Below are positions 11,086-22,225 of a DNA stretch of 64,000 nt, piece after piece (position 1 is the first letter of the stretch; each line of letters starts with the position of its first letter). The DNA is from Cercophora sp. LCS_1 (Eukaryota > Ascomycota > Sordariomycetes > Sordariales > Lasiosphaeriaceae): NCBI GenBank assembly GCA_036250225.1, contig JAPZLL010000005.1, forward strand, positions 1,633,959 through 1,697,958. Direction: 5' to 3'. The position numbers and the translations under genes are program-made. The notes under the pieces were generated by a model. That model saw nothing but the letters and a program-made list of their open reading frames with translations, was not told the origin of the DNA and ran no database searches.

Positions 11086-12576
11086 TCATGACTTTTCGTC
11101 GCCCTTCCACTTCCAGGTTGCTTCCCGATGAAGCAGGTAATCTTTGCTTTGGATAGCCTTCCAGATGCCCCAAAGGCCACCGACAACGGGCAGCTTCTTC
11201 AGCCAGTGTCTCTGCTTGCCGCTGGCAGCCTCAGCATCGACGTGGACCTTGTCCCAAACCGTCGGCAACGTTGTGGCATGGTACTCTTCCCTCAGGGCAT
11301 CGTACCACTTGCGTCCACCATACATGGGCCAGAACTCGTTCTGGTTGTAATACGTGTGTGCATACAGCCACTTCATGCCGCCCAGCTCAGCAACCTTGGC
11401 CTCGAGCTCGCGGTTCTTGCGCACAAACTCGTTGGGATCCTTGGGCCCCCATCCCCAAACACCCACATTCATCATCAACTCGCCCTCTTTACCCTCTCTC
11501 CCCGGTGGCGTCGTATAAGGGTGGAAAGTCGGCGGCCCCTTTCGCTTCAGCGGGCACAACCACAGCGGCCAGATGCCCATCTGCTTATCGGTATACTCCA
11601 CAAACTCCTCGGTCGTCTCCATGGGCATGGCAATGTCCTGCACCACCATCCGCGCACTCTCCTCGCTCCCATGCAGCGCGCGATACAACATGCGCGTATG
11701 CAGGAAATCATCCAACCACCACCTTGTCCACCGATTAAACGGCACCGCGCCGCCAAAATACCTAAAAGCGCTTTCACCAACCCAGAACCCACCCCTGTCA
11801 TACCGAAACAAGTACTCGGCCAACGGGACGTACTCATCCTCATCGCCTTTACGCTTGTCGCGCGCATGCATATAAAACCAGGGATCCCACGCCCCGCTAA
11901 ACGTCCTGACCTTTTTGCCAGCCGGAACTTCATCCACCAAATCCCCCGTCACCACAACTCCGTGTCCCTTGCTAAACAATATCCCATCCACATAATCTCT
12001 TGTTCCTTCACATTGGTCCCGTACAACCTCAACCGCCTCCCTCGCGCCCCCCACCCGTCTATAGCCCACCCTCACATATTTCTTTGCACGAATCAAATCC
12101 ACCTCGAGCGCCGTAGCGATCCCAAAACTGCCCACGCTCCCCGCCGCTGCCTTGAATAACTCATCCCCCCTGTTGGTATCAACAACATCCCCATCTCCCA
12201 AAACCATCTCCACCCTTCGCACCGTGTCTTCAAAAAAACCGTGTCGGAAGGAACTGCTCTCCCCCGCCGTGCCTGCGAATCCGCCACCTGCCGTGATGCC
12301 CGGGAATTCCATCACCACGGGCGGGATGAGACCGCGTGGCAGCGTGGCTTCGACGAGCCGGTCCATGGGCACGTTTGGCTCGACGAGCGCGGTGCGACGG
12401 GTTGTGTCGACCGACAGGACATGGCGGAGGGAGGAGATGTCGACAGCTGCTTGGGAGGAGGGACGGGGACGGGTTGAGTTTGTGGAGCCGTGGTTTATGC
12501 GGTAGGGTGTGCGGCGGAGGTAGTGTTGGCGGATGGAGGAGGCGATTTTTTGGACGGCGGCGGCGTGGCGGTCCAT
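11086..12576 (-). CDS. Delta(24)-sterol reductase-like FAD-binding oxidoreductase
   Basis: A 496-residue single-exon protein of the DHCR24/DIMINUTO type. The FAD-binding PCMH fold is seen in the N-terminal half (VEPNVPMDRLVEATLPRGL, then GITAGGGFAGTAGESSSFRHG), followed by the family's C-terminal half with YGGRKWYDALREEY. Homologues reduce the C24 double bond of sterol intermediates at the ER using FAD and NADPH. Fungi making ergosterol often keep such paralogues with unproven substrates. I took the start MDRHAAAV because the longer upstream frame is low-complexity and lies in the promoter. The 3' end is 153 bp from the convergent HeLo-pseudokinase gene. Family assignment is strong; the exact substrate is unknown. 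Confidence 0.82.
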   Translation of the reverse strand: MDRHAAAVQKIASSIRQHYLRRTPYRINHGSTNSTRPRPSSQAAVDISSLRHVLSVDTTRRTALVEPNVPMDRLVEATLPRGLIPPVVMEFPGITAGGGFAGTAGESSSFRHGFFEDTVRRVEMVLGDGDVVDTNRGDELFKAAAGSVGSFGIATALEVDLIRAKKYVRVGYRRVGGAREAVEVVRDQCEGTRDYVDGILFSKGHGVVVTGDLVDEVPAGKKVRTFSGAWDPWFYMHARDKRKGDEDEYVPLAEYLFRYDRGGFWVGESAFRYFGGAVPFNRWTRWWLDDFLHTRMLYRALHGSEESARMVVQDIAMPMETTEEFVEYTDKQMGIWPLWLCPLKRKGPPTFHPYTTPPGREGKEGELMMNVGVWGWGPKDPNEFVRKNRELEAKVAELGGMKWLYAHTYYNQNEFWPMYGGRKWYDALREEYHATTLPTVWDKVHVDAEAASGKQRHWLKKLPVVGGLWGIWKAIQSKDYLLHREATWKWKGDEKS

Positions 12577-12945
12577 TTTTTCAGGTGAAGGCGCGCAGGC
12601 GCGCAATGGTAAGAATTGAATTGGACACTTGCGAAAATGCAAAATTTCGGCGCCGCGTCCCGGACGCGACTCCGTGCCGAGCCGAGGCCGTTGGGTGGGG
12701 TTCGGGACAGGGGCTGGAAGGAGGGTGACAACTCGTAAGTGCCCTGACCGCGGCCGCCGGAGAGGGAGGGGCTGGGTGGATATCCCGGTACCACGGTGTC
12801 GGGACTTTAGCTTTCTCTCAACACTCACACAAGCAAAAATATCCATACAATATGCCTGTTATTTGCGCCCCACGCATCATCAATCATGTGCATCTATCAA
12901 TCCCACAAAGTGCACTCCAAACACCCTCCCAATGCCATGGACAGT
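12577..12945. other. Intergenic region upstream of the sterol-reductase-like gene
   Basis: A 369-bp gap between two minus-strand genes. It should hold the promoter of the downstream gene and the 3' UTR of the SNF2 gene. No further feature is seen. Confidence 0.5.
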
Positions 12946-15900
12946 CTACCACCTACGTCCGTAAATCGCATCCTCCTTCCTCCTAGTGCCCTGTCTCCTA
13001 ATCATGGCCCCGACATCTTGCCTGACCACAGTCTCATCCACAAACCGCCCGTCATCATCTGTCGCCGTTCGTGCACTGTGCTTGAACAGCTCCATAATCT
13101 CGTTGATGCCCAGCTTCAAGGCTCCCTTCTTATCCTTGCGCATGCCACCCTCAATCGTCATCTCGGCCAACTTTCTCTTCTTGTCTTGTAGCTCCAAGAT
13201 TCTCGCCTCCACCGTGTCCGCTACCGTCAACTTGTACACCACCACATCCACCGTCTGCGTCAGTCTGTGCACCCGATCGATGGCCTGTTCTTCTATGAAG
13301 GGATTCCAAAAGGGTTCGATGATGACTACGCGAGTTGCCGCTGTGAGATTCAGGCCCAGCGAGCCGCACTTTAGACTGCAGAGGAGAATGCGTGTGTGCG
13401 GATCAGTGCGAAGCGCCTTGAGTGCTGCTTCGCGCGCGTCGTTGGGCATTTTGCCGTCGTACCGGACCGACTTGAGGCCCGACTGTGCGCGGAGGAACGG
13501 CTCAATGAGATCCAGCATTGAGGTGAACTGGGAAAAGACAATGAACTTGTGTTCGGCTGCTTCCCGCCGCAGGATCGAGAGAAGCTCGCGGATTTTGGAC
13601 GACACCATGACCGAGTTGGATGACGACGACTTCTTGGACTTGCGGGAGCGGACAGGAACATCCGAGTCTGAGTCCGAGTTAGAGAGGAGTTCGGATTCTG
13701 AGAGGGAAGCTGCTGATTCCGAGTCTGAATCTACTGTCGATGGTTCTGAGCGGGCTTGGGACACCTTTTGCGAGTGTAACCTAGACACCGAGACAAAGGT
13801 ATCCTCGTCCACGTCCTCGTCCGCCTGAGAGGCTGGTTTGGGAGGGTCATCTTTGACGATGAAGCTATCGAGGTCGCTGCCGTTGTCGTCTTCCTCCGAG
13901 GGGTGGTCGGAATCATCCGAGTTGATATCGTCGCCGCCGCCCTCGGCGTCTTCATCGTCCGTGCCGCCGGCCTTGCCGAGACGAAGGGAGCCCCGTTGGT
14001 CTTCGCCCACAAGCCAGCTGCCGTCGTCTTCATCATCGCTATCTTCGATGATCCTCCGGTTGTTGCGGGGCTTGCGCCCGGCCATCTTTTCAATTCTGAT
14101 CTCCTCCTTCACGACACTAACACGACTCTTCCGCTTCTCCTTCTTGCGTTTGCGGCTTGGACTGCTGCGGTTGATCTTCTCCAGACCTTGTGTGCACTCG
14201 GTACACCGTATCAAGCCGTCGCTGGTCTCTTTCCTGCTAAGCTCATTCAGGCACATGTCACACTTCTTGCTCTGGATACCCATGCCACCAAAGGCATCTG
14301 CCAGGGCGTCGATATCGGCCTCTGCAGACTTGGGCGCTGCTGTTTCCGCTGAGAGCGCCTCTCTGTCCTTGTCGATTCTGTTTTCGGCAAGCCGTGGATG
14401 ATTGCAAGCCTGACGCAAGCGAAGCAGCAAGACAAGGGCGTTGGCGTAGTTCACACCATTTTTCATCATCTTTTCAAGGCTCTTGTCTGCCCGCTCCTCG
14501 AGAAGATCGTAAAATTCGCGCTCTTCAGCCGAAAACTCCGTCTCAATGGTGACAACCTTGCGCTCCGTAATCTTGAAGGCCGACTTGGGCGCAGGTGCCG
14601 CCTCTTCTCCGTCTTTCTCGGCCTTGGCCTTGGCCGCGTCGAGCGCCTTCTTTCCACCTGCGATGAGAGCACCCTCTTCTTTGAGGATGTCCTTGGTGCG
14701 ACGTTTCATGAAGCACCGGAGCAGACTGTGTAAACGCCGGATGGCAATGTGCCCCTTGCCGCTTTTCATGGGCCCGTCGATATTGGCGCGCCACTCGGCC
14801 AGGTCATCATAGGGCTGAATTCGGAGGAAGTGAACAAGAGACTGCAGCTCATCAAGGTTGTTTTGCATCGGTGTGCCCGTCAGACACCAACGGTACTCGG
14901 CCCGCAGCGCACAGCATGCCTTGGTCGCCTTGGCGTTGCGGTTCTTGATGCTGTGCGCCTCGTCCAGGATGACACGGAACCAGTGCACACCAAAGCAGCC
15001 TGCCTGCAGACCATCGGGGTTGGGACTGCTGTTGCCGTGCTCCGACACGAGAATCTGATAGGTTGTGATGACGACATCGTATTTGGCCAGAGTCTTGGGA
15101 TCTTTGGTTCGTTGCGGCCCATGGTGAACATACACCTTGAGCGCGTGGTCTTTATCGATCTTCTCCTTGATTTCAGCCTCCCACTGGCGGATGAGGGCCA
15201 GAGGCGCAACCACCAGGGTGGCTCTTTTGACTTGGTCAAAGTGCTTCTTCCACCCCTTCTCGTCCTTCTGGGGCATGGGATTGCTCACGATGAGCGAAAT
15301 GCTTTGCAGGGTCTTGCCCAGACCCATGTCGTCGGCGAGGATGCCGCCCTTGGGCACCTTTCCACGTTTCAGCGGGCCAAGTTCGCGATTGCGCATCCAC
15401 TTGACACCCTCTACTTGGTGTGGTAACAGCTTGACACTGATGCCCTCGAGGGTGCCGTCTTCGAGTTCTTCCTCCTTTGACTTTGCGCTCTCTTTCTCGT
15501 CCTTGTCCTCGGCTTCCTTCTCCCCATCTTCGTCATCATCATCATCCATACCTCCCTCCAGCAGCGCCTTCAGGTCTTCATTCGCCTTGCCCGGGTCTGT
15601 GTAGAAGACTTGGTCGCTATAGGTAGTCGATTGGCTTGGCTTTGCAGGCTGGGCATCCCCGTCCAAGGAGCTGAACATGGGTAGGACGGGTACCTTTTTC
15701 GGCGAAGGCTTCGGCTTCAATGGGCCGCCCTTTGACTTGTATAGGTCCTTGTGGAACTCGACATGGTTTCTTTGCTTGATGAAGAGGTGTTCGTGGCCAT
15801 TCCCTCCCCTCTGAAACGGCCCCTGTAATTGCGTCGGTTGACCGAACTTTGGCGTCGCCGTGGGACCCTTAGCCGGCGTGGGACTGCAAAGATCAATAAC

Positions 15901-16077
15901 CTCATGTCCTGGTTTCGCCGATGTCCTCGACAGGTCAGCAAATTGTTGGCTCGACTTGACCGGGCTCTTCGCGGGTGGCTGTGTCGGGGAGCCGGGGCCT
16001 AGCGACATGTTTGCCGTCTGGGAGCTGATAAACTCGAGGTCGTCGTCCCCGAAGGACTCGGAGCGAGAGCGTGCCAT
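12946..16077 (-). CDS. SNF2-family DNA-dependent ATPase (Rad5/Rad16-like)
   Basis: A 1043-residue single-exon protein. The N terminus is disordered and acidic. The first helicase lobe carries Walker A ADDMGLGKT (Lys255), the DEAH box (372-375) and LTGTPMQNN (399-407). Between the lobes sit four cysteines, C606-x2-C609 and C625-x2-C628, in the place where Rad5/Rad16 proteins carry a full RING. A basic, then acidic Ser/Asp-rich insert of about 200 residues follows. The second lobe has FIVFSQFTSMLDLI, CGSLGLNLTAA and DRVHRLTQT. Members remodel nucleosomes or strip proteins from DNA in repair and transcription. No HIRAN domain is seen, so it is not a classic Rad5. Which subfamily it belongs to (Rad16, Uls1 or a fungal-specific one) is not settled. 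Confidence 0.85.
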   Translation of the reverse strand: MARSRSESFGDDDLEFISSQTANMSLGPGSPTQPPAKSPVKSSQQFADLSRTSAKPGHEVIDLCSPTPAKGPTATPKFGQPTQLQGPFQRGGNGHEHLFIKQRNHVEFHKDLYKSKGGPLKPKPSPKKVPVLPMFSSLDGDAQPAKPSQSTTYSDQVFYTDPGKANEDLKALLEGGMDDDDDEDGEKEAEDKDEKESAKSKEEELEDGTLEGISVKLLPHQVEGVKWMRNRELGPLKRGKVPKGGILADDMGLGKTLQSISLIVSNPMPQKDEKGWKKHFDQVKRATLVVAPLALIRQWEAEIKEKIDKDHALKVYVHHGPQRTKDPKTLAKYDVVITTYQILVSEHGNSSPNPDGLQAGCFGVHWFRVILDEAHSIKNRNAKATKACCALRAEYRWCLTGTPMQNNLDELQSLVHFLRIQPYDDLAEWRANIDGPMKSGKGHIAIRRLHSLLRCFMKRRTKDILKEEGALIAGGKKALDAAKAKAEKDGEEAAPAPKSAFKITERKVVTIETEFSAEEREFYDLLEERADKSLEKMMKNGVNYANALVLLLRLRQACNHPRLAENRIDKDREALSAETAAPKSAEADIDALADAFGGMGIQSKKCDMCLNELSRKETSDGLIRCTECTQGLEKINRSSPSRKRKKEKRKSRVSVVKEEIRIEKMAGRKPRNNRRIIEDSDDEDDGSWLVGEDQRGSLRLGKAGGTDDEDAEGGGDDINSDDSDHPSEEDDNGSDLDSFIVKDDPPKPASQADEDVDEDTFVSVSRLHSQKVSQARSEPSTVDSDSESAASLSESELLSNSDSDSDVPVRSRKSKKSSSSNSVMVSSKIRELLSILRREAAEHKFIVFSQFTSMLDLIEPFLRAQSGLKSVRYDGKMPNDAREAALKALRTDPHTRILLCSLKCGSLGLNLTAATRVVIIEPFWNPFIEEQAIDRVHRLTQTVDVVVYKLTVADTVEARILELQDKKRKLAEMTIEGGMRKDKKGALKLGINEIMELFKHSARTATDDDGRFVDETVVRQDVGAMIRRQGTRRKEDAIYGRRW

Positions 16078-16750
16078 GGTAGCGACGGGTGTGGGGTGGT
16101 ATAATCGAGGAATGGGCTTGCCGTCGATCGAGTGGTTGTATTCGACGGTCGTGGACTGGACGAGGTCCAGGAAGCTGCGCCTAAGCTCGTCTTTGGATTT
16201 ACGCCCGGGTCGGTTGTTGCTGCTGTCAAACGCGGGTTTCTCATCTGACGCCAGGCTGTTTTGTGGTTGGACTGAAAATTGGGCGCCTGGCTTTCTGCTT
16301 GCTTGCGCCTGTCAGTTTTGACTTGGGTTTTCTTGACTGCCTTTGGTTGCTTGAATTGCCACCCAACCAAACTGCAGGTCACACCACTCGCGCTGTGGAT
16401 TTTTGTTTACCTCATGGGCGCGCTCCGACACGTTGCAATGCTTCAAAAAGCCTGACGAGCTACCAAATAATTTTCGCGTCGAGTCAGGGCCTCAGGACCG
16501 CGTTTGAGTGTTTCTTGTCGCGTGTTTACGGGGATGACGAAACGGGACGGGCACCAAGGCAACCGAAGGGTGTGAAGGCCCCCACAAGGCGCCAACGACC
16601 CGGTAAGCCGCCAAGCGTTAAGGGGCGAGGGGTTGCCAAGAGGCGGATACCTGTAATTACGAGAACATTACATCGTTTCACGGTTCATTACCAGGTTCGA
16701 TGACAAAAGAGAACACATCACATTTGCTGCTTCTAGAATTCATCGCTGCC
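16078..16750. other. Intergenic region upstream of the SNF2 gene
   Basis: 673 bp between the SNF2 start and the YRB30 stop, both on the minus strand. Only short overlapping ORFs; no recognisable feature. Confidence 0.5.
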
Positions 16751-18765
16751 TTATTTGATGGGGGTATCAGTGTAGGGATCAAAGCCAACCCGTCGCTTCG
16801 CCTCGCTTCGCAACGCCCAATGCGCCTCGTCATGGGCTCCCGTTGTTGACGTCTCGTCCAGGAAGAAAGTTAGGATGTGATCCGGAATGGACAAGTGTGG
16901 TGTCTGCTGGAATTCCTGCAGACTTGTGAGCCGGACCATCATCTCCAGCAGAGACAGCGATGTCAAGCCAGCGCTAAATGGTGTCCTTCTTGTTTGGGGC
17001 TGTGCCTCCGATGTCTCGATCTGTGTCTCCCCGAAGTACCCTGACGAGAACCGCGAGGCGGTTTGCTCGGGAGATTGGGGTCCGCTGGATGCCCTCCTCA
17101 GCTGCGCGGCTAGGGTTGAGTCAATCGATGACTTGTTTCTCGGCACGCCTAGCTTTTTAGGCCCTGTTTCAACCCTGTTGGCGGTACCGCCATTTGAAAC
17201 TGAATCCGCATCTTCTGAGTCTTCTGAGTCATCGTCATCATCGTCGTCTATGAAAATCTCCAGGGCGAGCCATTCTGGATCAAGATGCTGGGGGAGATGG
17301 CCAGCCTGGGCTTTCTCCTGTCTCTCTACCGTTCCCTTGGCAAATTCACTCTCCTCCCGTAGCTGTCGATCAACGTCGAACTGGTGATCCTCGAGATCCG
17401 AATCATCCGTGGTTCTACTTTGAGAGTCCTCAGGCTCGTTCAGCCACCCCTCTCGCAGGCCAATAGGGGCTCTGGCGCCCACATCTCGCTTCAAGAGAAG
17501 GATCGGGCTGTTATCCCCTTCCCCAGTATTTCTGATGTTGAGTAGCCGGCCAGTATTGGTGTAGAAGATCTTGGAGATCTGGTGGATCGGAATCGACTCT
17601 CTGATACCTGCCATCGGCATTCCCTCAAGCGGCGCGAGCTTGGGCCCATCCTCGTCATGAACACGGCCGTCGTCTAGGTCCTCGATTATCTCCAGGTGGT
17701 AAGAGTATTGTTCCGACTTTGCAAGAACTGCAATTGCAGACGTAGCCGAGTATGAGTCTGTGACTTCCGGGTCCGGTGACGTCTTGGGACAATATCCTCG
17801 GGACTGCTCGAATTTCCAGCCCAGGGGCGTCCGACAAAGCCTGACGCGGGCTTTGTGCATCACCTCCTGCCAAATAGGCTTTCTCTCGCCTTCACCTAGA
17901 CCATAAGGCTCCTCGTGTGTCCCTGATGCGGCCTCAGAAGGCTCAGGGCTTGGCAGCGTAGTGCTGTCCTGGGCTGCCCGTCCCGAAGCCTTGGAGTGCC
18001 CAAGGAAAAGCATGTAGAGAGACAGAGTGAACGAAGGCCCAATCTGAACGGGGCGATTGGGATTGTGTGCAAACTGTAGATCGGCATAGTTAAGAAGCCA
18101 ACTCGCCTGCATCATCCTAGAAGGAGATATCCCGGGGGACATTGCCGAATTCATCTTTTCTCCAGAGTTGGTTATAGCAAGATGAATCAAGGGTATGTCT
18201 CTGTCAATACGCGCGATCAAGGCTTTGATGTCCTTGATGATCAACAGGAGCTCTGCACGATAATTGTCCGACATGACCCGTTTGCGACGGGCCTCGGCGA
18301 GGCGATAGGCTTCCTCAGAGGTGGCAGCATCGTCAAGCCGCTTTCCCAGATGGATAATTTCTCGGTGGAGAGATTTGGCGAGCGGCACCGCCGACTCCAA
18401 GAAGACATTTCCACGGCCCGACCTGCAGAAGGGGGTGAGGTCAGGGAGAACAGCCAACAGCCAACAACACAAAACCGGTGGTGACGACATACTTGAACTC
18501 GATGAGATCGATGGAGGGTGACAGGATCTGGTGTTTGTCAGTAAACTAGGCTAACAGAACAAAGTTGATGTGTCCCATGACCGACCTTAACTTTGTTTTC
18601 GAAGAGTTTTTGAAGTGCCTTGAGCTCTGCGTGAATAGCTTTGTCATTGACGGTTTTCAGTATCCGGGAGCACTGTTGTACAGCGAACGATGACGTGAAG
18701 GCGAGACCGGATTTCAGTGCAAGATTGATCGCTTGACCACTGAGTCTGTCCAAGAGGGCATCCAT
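16751..18765 (-). CDS. YRB30: Ran-specific GTPase-binding protein, Yrb30-like
   Basis: Exons (minus) 18765-18586, 18527-18493 and 18422-16751 give 628 residues. The N terminus (MDALLDRLSGQAINLALKSG and on through ILSPSIDLIEFK and SGRGNVFLESAVPLAKSLHR) matches the conserved start of fungal Yrb30 proteins. These bind RanGTP and are thought to act in nuclear transport. The middle has the conserved KPIWQEVMHKARVRLCRTPLGW segment. The last third is acidic and disordered with a run of seven Asp, and the protein ends in a conserved tail. Intron 1 (58 nt) begins with the rare donor AAG|GTCGGT; intron 2 (70 nt) begins GTATGT and ends CTGCAG. The first exon is exactly 60 codons. It is divergent from SUP35. 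Confidence 0.85.
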
Positions 18766-19991
18766 GGTTGTAATTCATGAAAATTCCTTTTTTTTTTTTT
18801 TTTTTTTTTCACATGTGAATATTTTGGTGTTTAGGACAAAGTGCACAAGACGTGAAGACTCGAGCTGAGAACTTGGGCTTGTGCACAGCTCAGGCGTGTT
18901 TCGCCGGCACTTCAGCGTGCAGCAATGTTTATCGCCCAACGCCCAATAAGATAAGCTTTTGGGCTCCACCTGAAAGGCAGACATCGAGAATCTACAGCCA
19001 ACTGTTCTGTTCATGTCGGGTTTTAGTTTGGGAACTTGGGACCGTAAGGAAGCGTGCTGGAGAAAGCTTTGGTGCTCCCTTGGAATCTGAGACCCTAGGG
19101 ACGGGGTTGCATTTGGACCTTTCCATACCCCTGCCACAACGTTCATTACCTACTAGACTTTGAAAAACAAAGGGAAAAAAGGAGTTGGTTGAAGCTGGGG
19201 ATATTGGGTTAAAGTGGAATTAAGGGACGAGGCTTTCTATGTGTCGTGAAAGTCAAGTGACCTAGAGTCGACTGGCAGTCTTCACACCATGCTTGGAGTT
19301 CATTGATGAGGCCAGCGCCCCAGGGCATGAAACAAAAAACCCACAATACAAGGAATGCCCCAGCCCTCAAGACGATTAGAACAGGCCGACTTCTCATATG
19401 AAAATTGCATGCACTAAACCGTCACAAATGTTCCAGTTGTGTGACCAGTGTTGCCAGAGACTTGCTGCCGGGCCCGCCATGCACGTTACAGGCAGGAGGT
19501 TGGAGGTTGTCTAGGTCAACCAGGTGTTTGTTTTGCCTCCTGAGAATTTACCCGCACTGTGTTGGCGCGCCTGTGCTTTGCGCCTGAGGCGCCAATGAGT
19601 CAATCCAAGTTGCACTGTCAGGCTGAAGAGTCACCTTGTGCCGCCTCGTATTCTCACTGTGCTGATGACCCCGCCAGCTGGCATCAACCCTCCTTCCCCG
19701 CCACAACCTAGATATCGGTGGTGGGGCAGGGCAGCATTCGACCGCAAATCTTCCCAGTTTCTACCTTTGCTCGAGAAACTTTCCGGCGCAGAGAAGCCGA
19801 ACGTCAAGTAACTACATCACCTCAATACGCCCACCTGCTTTCTCACGCCTGACTTACACAATACCATTGCAGTTTTCTCATCCCTTTTGTGCGATAGACA
19901 AAGACCATACCTAGTCCGAGCGCAATCCATAACCCCGCTATCACTCCTGATCTGCGCAACATCAACCCAAGAACCAGCGCACACCGACAAC
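18766..19991. other. Divergent intergenic region (YRB30 / SUP35)
   Basis: 1.2 kb between two divergent genes, presumably carrying both promoters. A T22 tract at 18788-18809 lies just upstream of the YRB30 start. CT-rich sequence precedes the SUP35 start, as is common for fungal 5' UTRs. No other gene is supported. Confidence 0.5.
18788..18809 (-). promoter_or_regulatory. Poly(dA:dT) tract upstream of YRB30
   Basis: Twenty-two T on the + strand (A on the coding strand of YRB30), 23-44 bp before its start codon. Poly(dA:dT) tracts commonly exclude nucleosomes in fungal promoters; this role is inferred from position only. Confidence 0.35.
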
Positions 19992-22225
19992 ATGTCTAAC
20001 AACGTCCAAGATTCGTGGGAGGATGACCCGGCCGCCCAGGAAGACAACCTAGCGCGCCAGGCGCAGCAGATGAACCTTGGAGGCCAGCAAGGCCAAGGAT
20101 CTTTCCGACCAGGCGCCGCCAGCTTCCAGCCCGGAGCAGCGAGTTTCCAGCCCGGCCAGGCATATGCTGGTGGCGGCTATGTCCCCCAGTACGGACAGCA
20201 GCAACAATACTACGGAGGACAAGGGTATTACCCTCAATATGGTGGCCAGCAGGGCTACGGGCAGTATGGGCAGCAGCAGGGCTACGGCGGTGTCTACGGG
20301 CAGCAGGGCTACAACCAGGGATATGGTGAGTTTGGAGAACTTTAATATGCCAAAGCAGTGCTGATGGATGGCCCAGGCCAGTATCAAGGATACCAGCAGC
20401 AACAGGGATACGGCCAACCCCAACAGCAAAACCAACAACAACAACAACCCCCCAAGGCCCCGACGATCGCGAAGCGCCAGGCCAACTCTCCTGCTCAACC
20501 CGATGCGTCCAAGCCCGCAGTTGCGAAAGAAAGTGGTGCGAAGGTTCTGAGCATTGGTGGCGACGCCAAGTCTAAGGCGAAGGTTCTCTCGATTGGCAGC
20601 ACAGCGCCCGCGAAGGAGGAAGCGAAGAAGGAGGATAGCAAGAAGGACGAGGCCAAGAAAGAAGGGACAGCTGAAGCAGGGTCGAAGATCGCGGCGACCA
20701 AGGCTATTGAAAAGACGGACGCTAAGGCTAGCAGCGGCAAGACCTCTCCTGCTCCCTCATCTGGACGGTCAAGCCCCTCTGCCAGCACCGGCCCCAAGGT
20801 CACCCGCGATGCCGACGCCGTCGAGAAGGAACAAGCCGCCGATGTTGATGAAGAGACGCTCAAGGAAATCTACGGCAAGGAGCATGTCAACATTATTTTC
20901 ATTGGCCACGTCGATGCTGGCAAGAGTACCCTCGGTGGCTCGATCCTCTACTGCACAGGCATGGTTGACCAGCGTACCATGGACAAGTACAAGCGAGAGG
21001 CCAAAGAAATGGGTCGTGAGACCTGGTACCTGTCATGGGCCCTGGATCTCACTAACGAGGAGCGTTCCAAGGGCAAGACAGTCGAGGTTGGCCGTGGTTT
21101 CTTCGAGACAGAGAAGCGCAGATACAGTATCCTGGATGCTCCCGGGCACAAGACATATGTGCCCAACATGATTGGCGGTGCCTCCCAGGCTGATGTCGGC
21201 ATTCTGGTCATCTCAGCACGCAAGGGCGAGTACGAAACTGGTTTCGAGAAGGGCGGACAAACCAGAGAACACGCCATGCTTGCCAAGACCCAGGGTGTGA
21301 ACAAGCTAATTGTTGTTATCAACAAGATGGACGACCCTACTGTCGATTGGTCGCATGAACGCTACCTGGAGTGCACAACCAAGCTTTCACAGTTCTTGAA
21401 GGGAACCGGTTACAACCTGAAGACGGACGTTTTCTTCATGCCCATCGCTGCTCAGCAGACTATGGGCATCAAGGACCGCGTCCCCAAGGACAAGTGCCCG
21501 TGGTACGATGGACCCTCCCTCCTGGAGTACCTCGATAACATGCAGTCGCTCGACCGTAAGGTCAACGCGCCGTTCATGATGGCTGTGGCCGGCAAGTACC
21601 GCGACATGGGTACCATGATCGAGGGCAAGATTGAAGCTGGTGTCATCAAGAAGGGCATGACCCTGACCATGATGCCGAACAAGCAGAACGTTGATATTTC
21701 GGCCGTTTACGGAGAGACTGAGGATGAGGTCAACATTGCGCAGTGCGGTGAGCAGGTTCGCCTCCGTCTCCGTGGTATTGAGGAAGAAGAGATTCTCCCC
21801 GGGTTCGTCCTCTGTTCGCCCAAGCGCCTGGTGCACAACGTCTCGCAATTCGAGGCGCAGATTCGTATTCTTGACCTGAAGAGCATTCTCACGGCCGGCT
21901 TCAACTGCGTCCTGCATGTCCATGCCGCCATCGAAGAGGTCACCTTTGCCGCGCTCCTTCACAAGCTGCAGAAAGGAACCAACAGGAAGAGCAAGCTGCC
22001 ACCATCACATGCCAAGAAGGGGGATAGCATCATCGCCAGGCTGCAGGTTACCGGCGGCGCTGGGTCGGTGTGCGTGGAGAAGTTTGAGGACTACCCCCAG
22101 ATGGGTCGTTTCACCCTTAGAGATCAGGTATGTACCACCATGGAAACTGAAGAGGGGCTCGGGCTAATCAGAACCAGGGTCAAACAATTGCCATTGGCAA
22201 GATTACAAAGCTTATCACCGAGTAA
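19992..22225 (+). CDS. SUP35: Eukaryotic translation release factor eRF3 (Sup35)
   Basis: Exons 19992-20325, 20377-22127 and 22178-22225 give 710 residues. The N domain is Gln/Gly/Tyr-rich with repeated QQGYGQ-like units, resembling the yeast prion domain. A charged Lys/Glu/Ala M region follows. The GTPase core begins near residue 280: G1 GHVDAGKST, G3 DAPGHKTYVPNMIGG, G4 NKMDD, then EF1alpha-like beta-barrels. The last exon encodes GQTIAIGKITKLITE and the stop. eRF3 binds eRF1 and stimulates peptide release at stop codons; its N domain also binds poly(A)-binding protein. Introns are 51 nt (GTGAGT...CCCAG, splitting the prion-like domain) and 50 nt (GTATGT...ACCAG). Both splices are needed: unspliced frames stop early or lose the conserved C terminus. 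Confidence 0.95.

Noticed and set aside
11128..12159. 343-codon + strand frame opposite the sterol-reductase-like gene
   Set aside because: Antisense shadow of a clearly coding FAD enzyme.
12577..12846. 90-codon N-terminal extension of the sterol-reductase-like protein
   Set aside because: Arg/Pro-rich, begins inside the promoter, and the family N terminus begins near MDRHAAAV.
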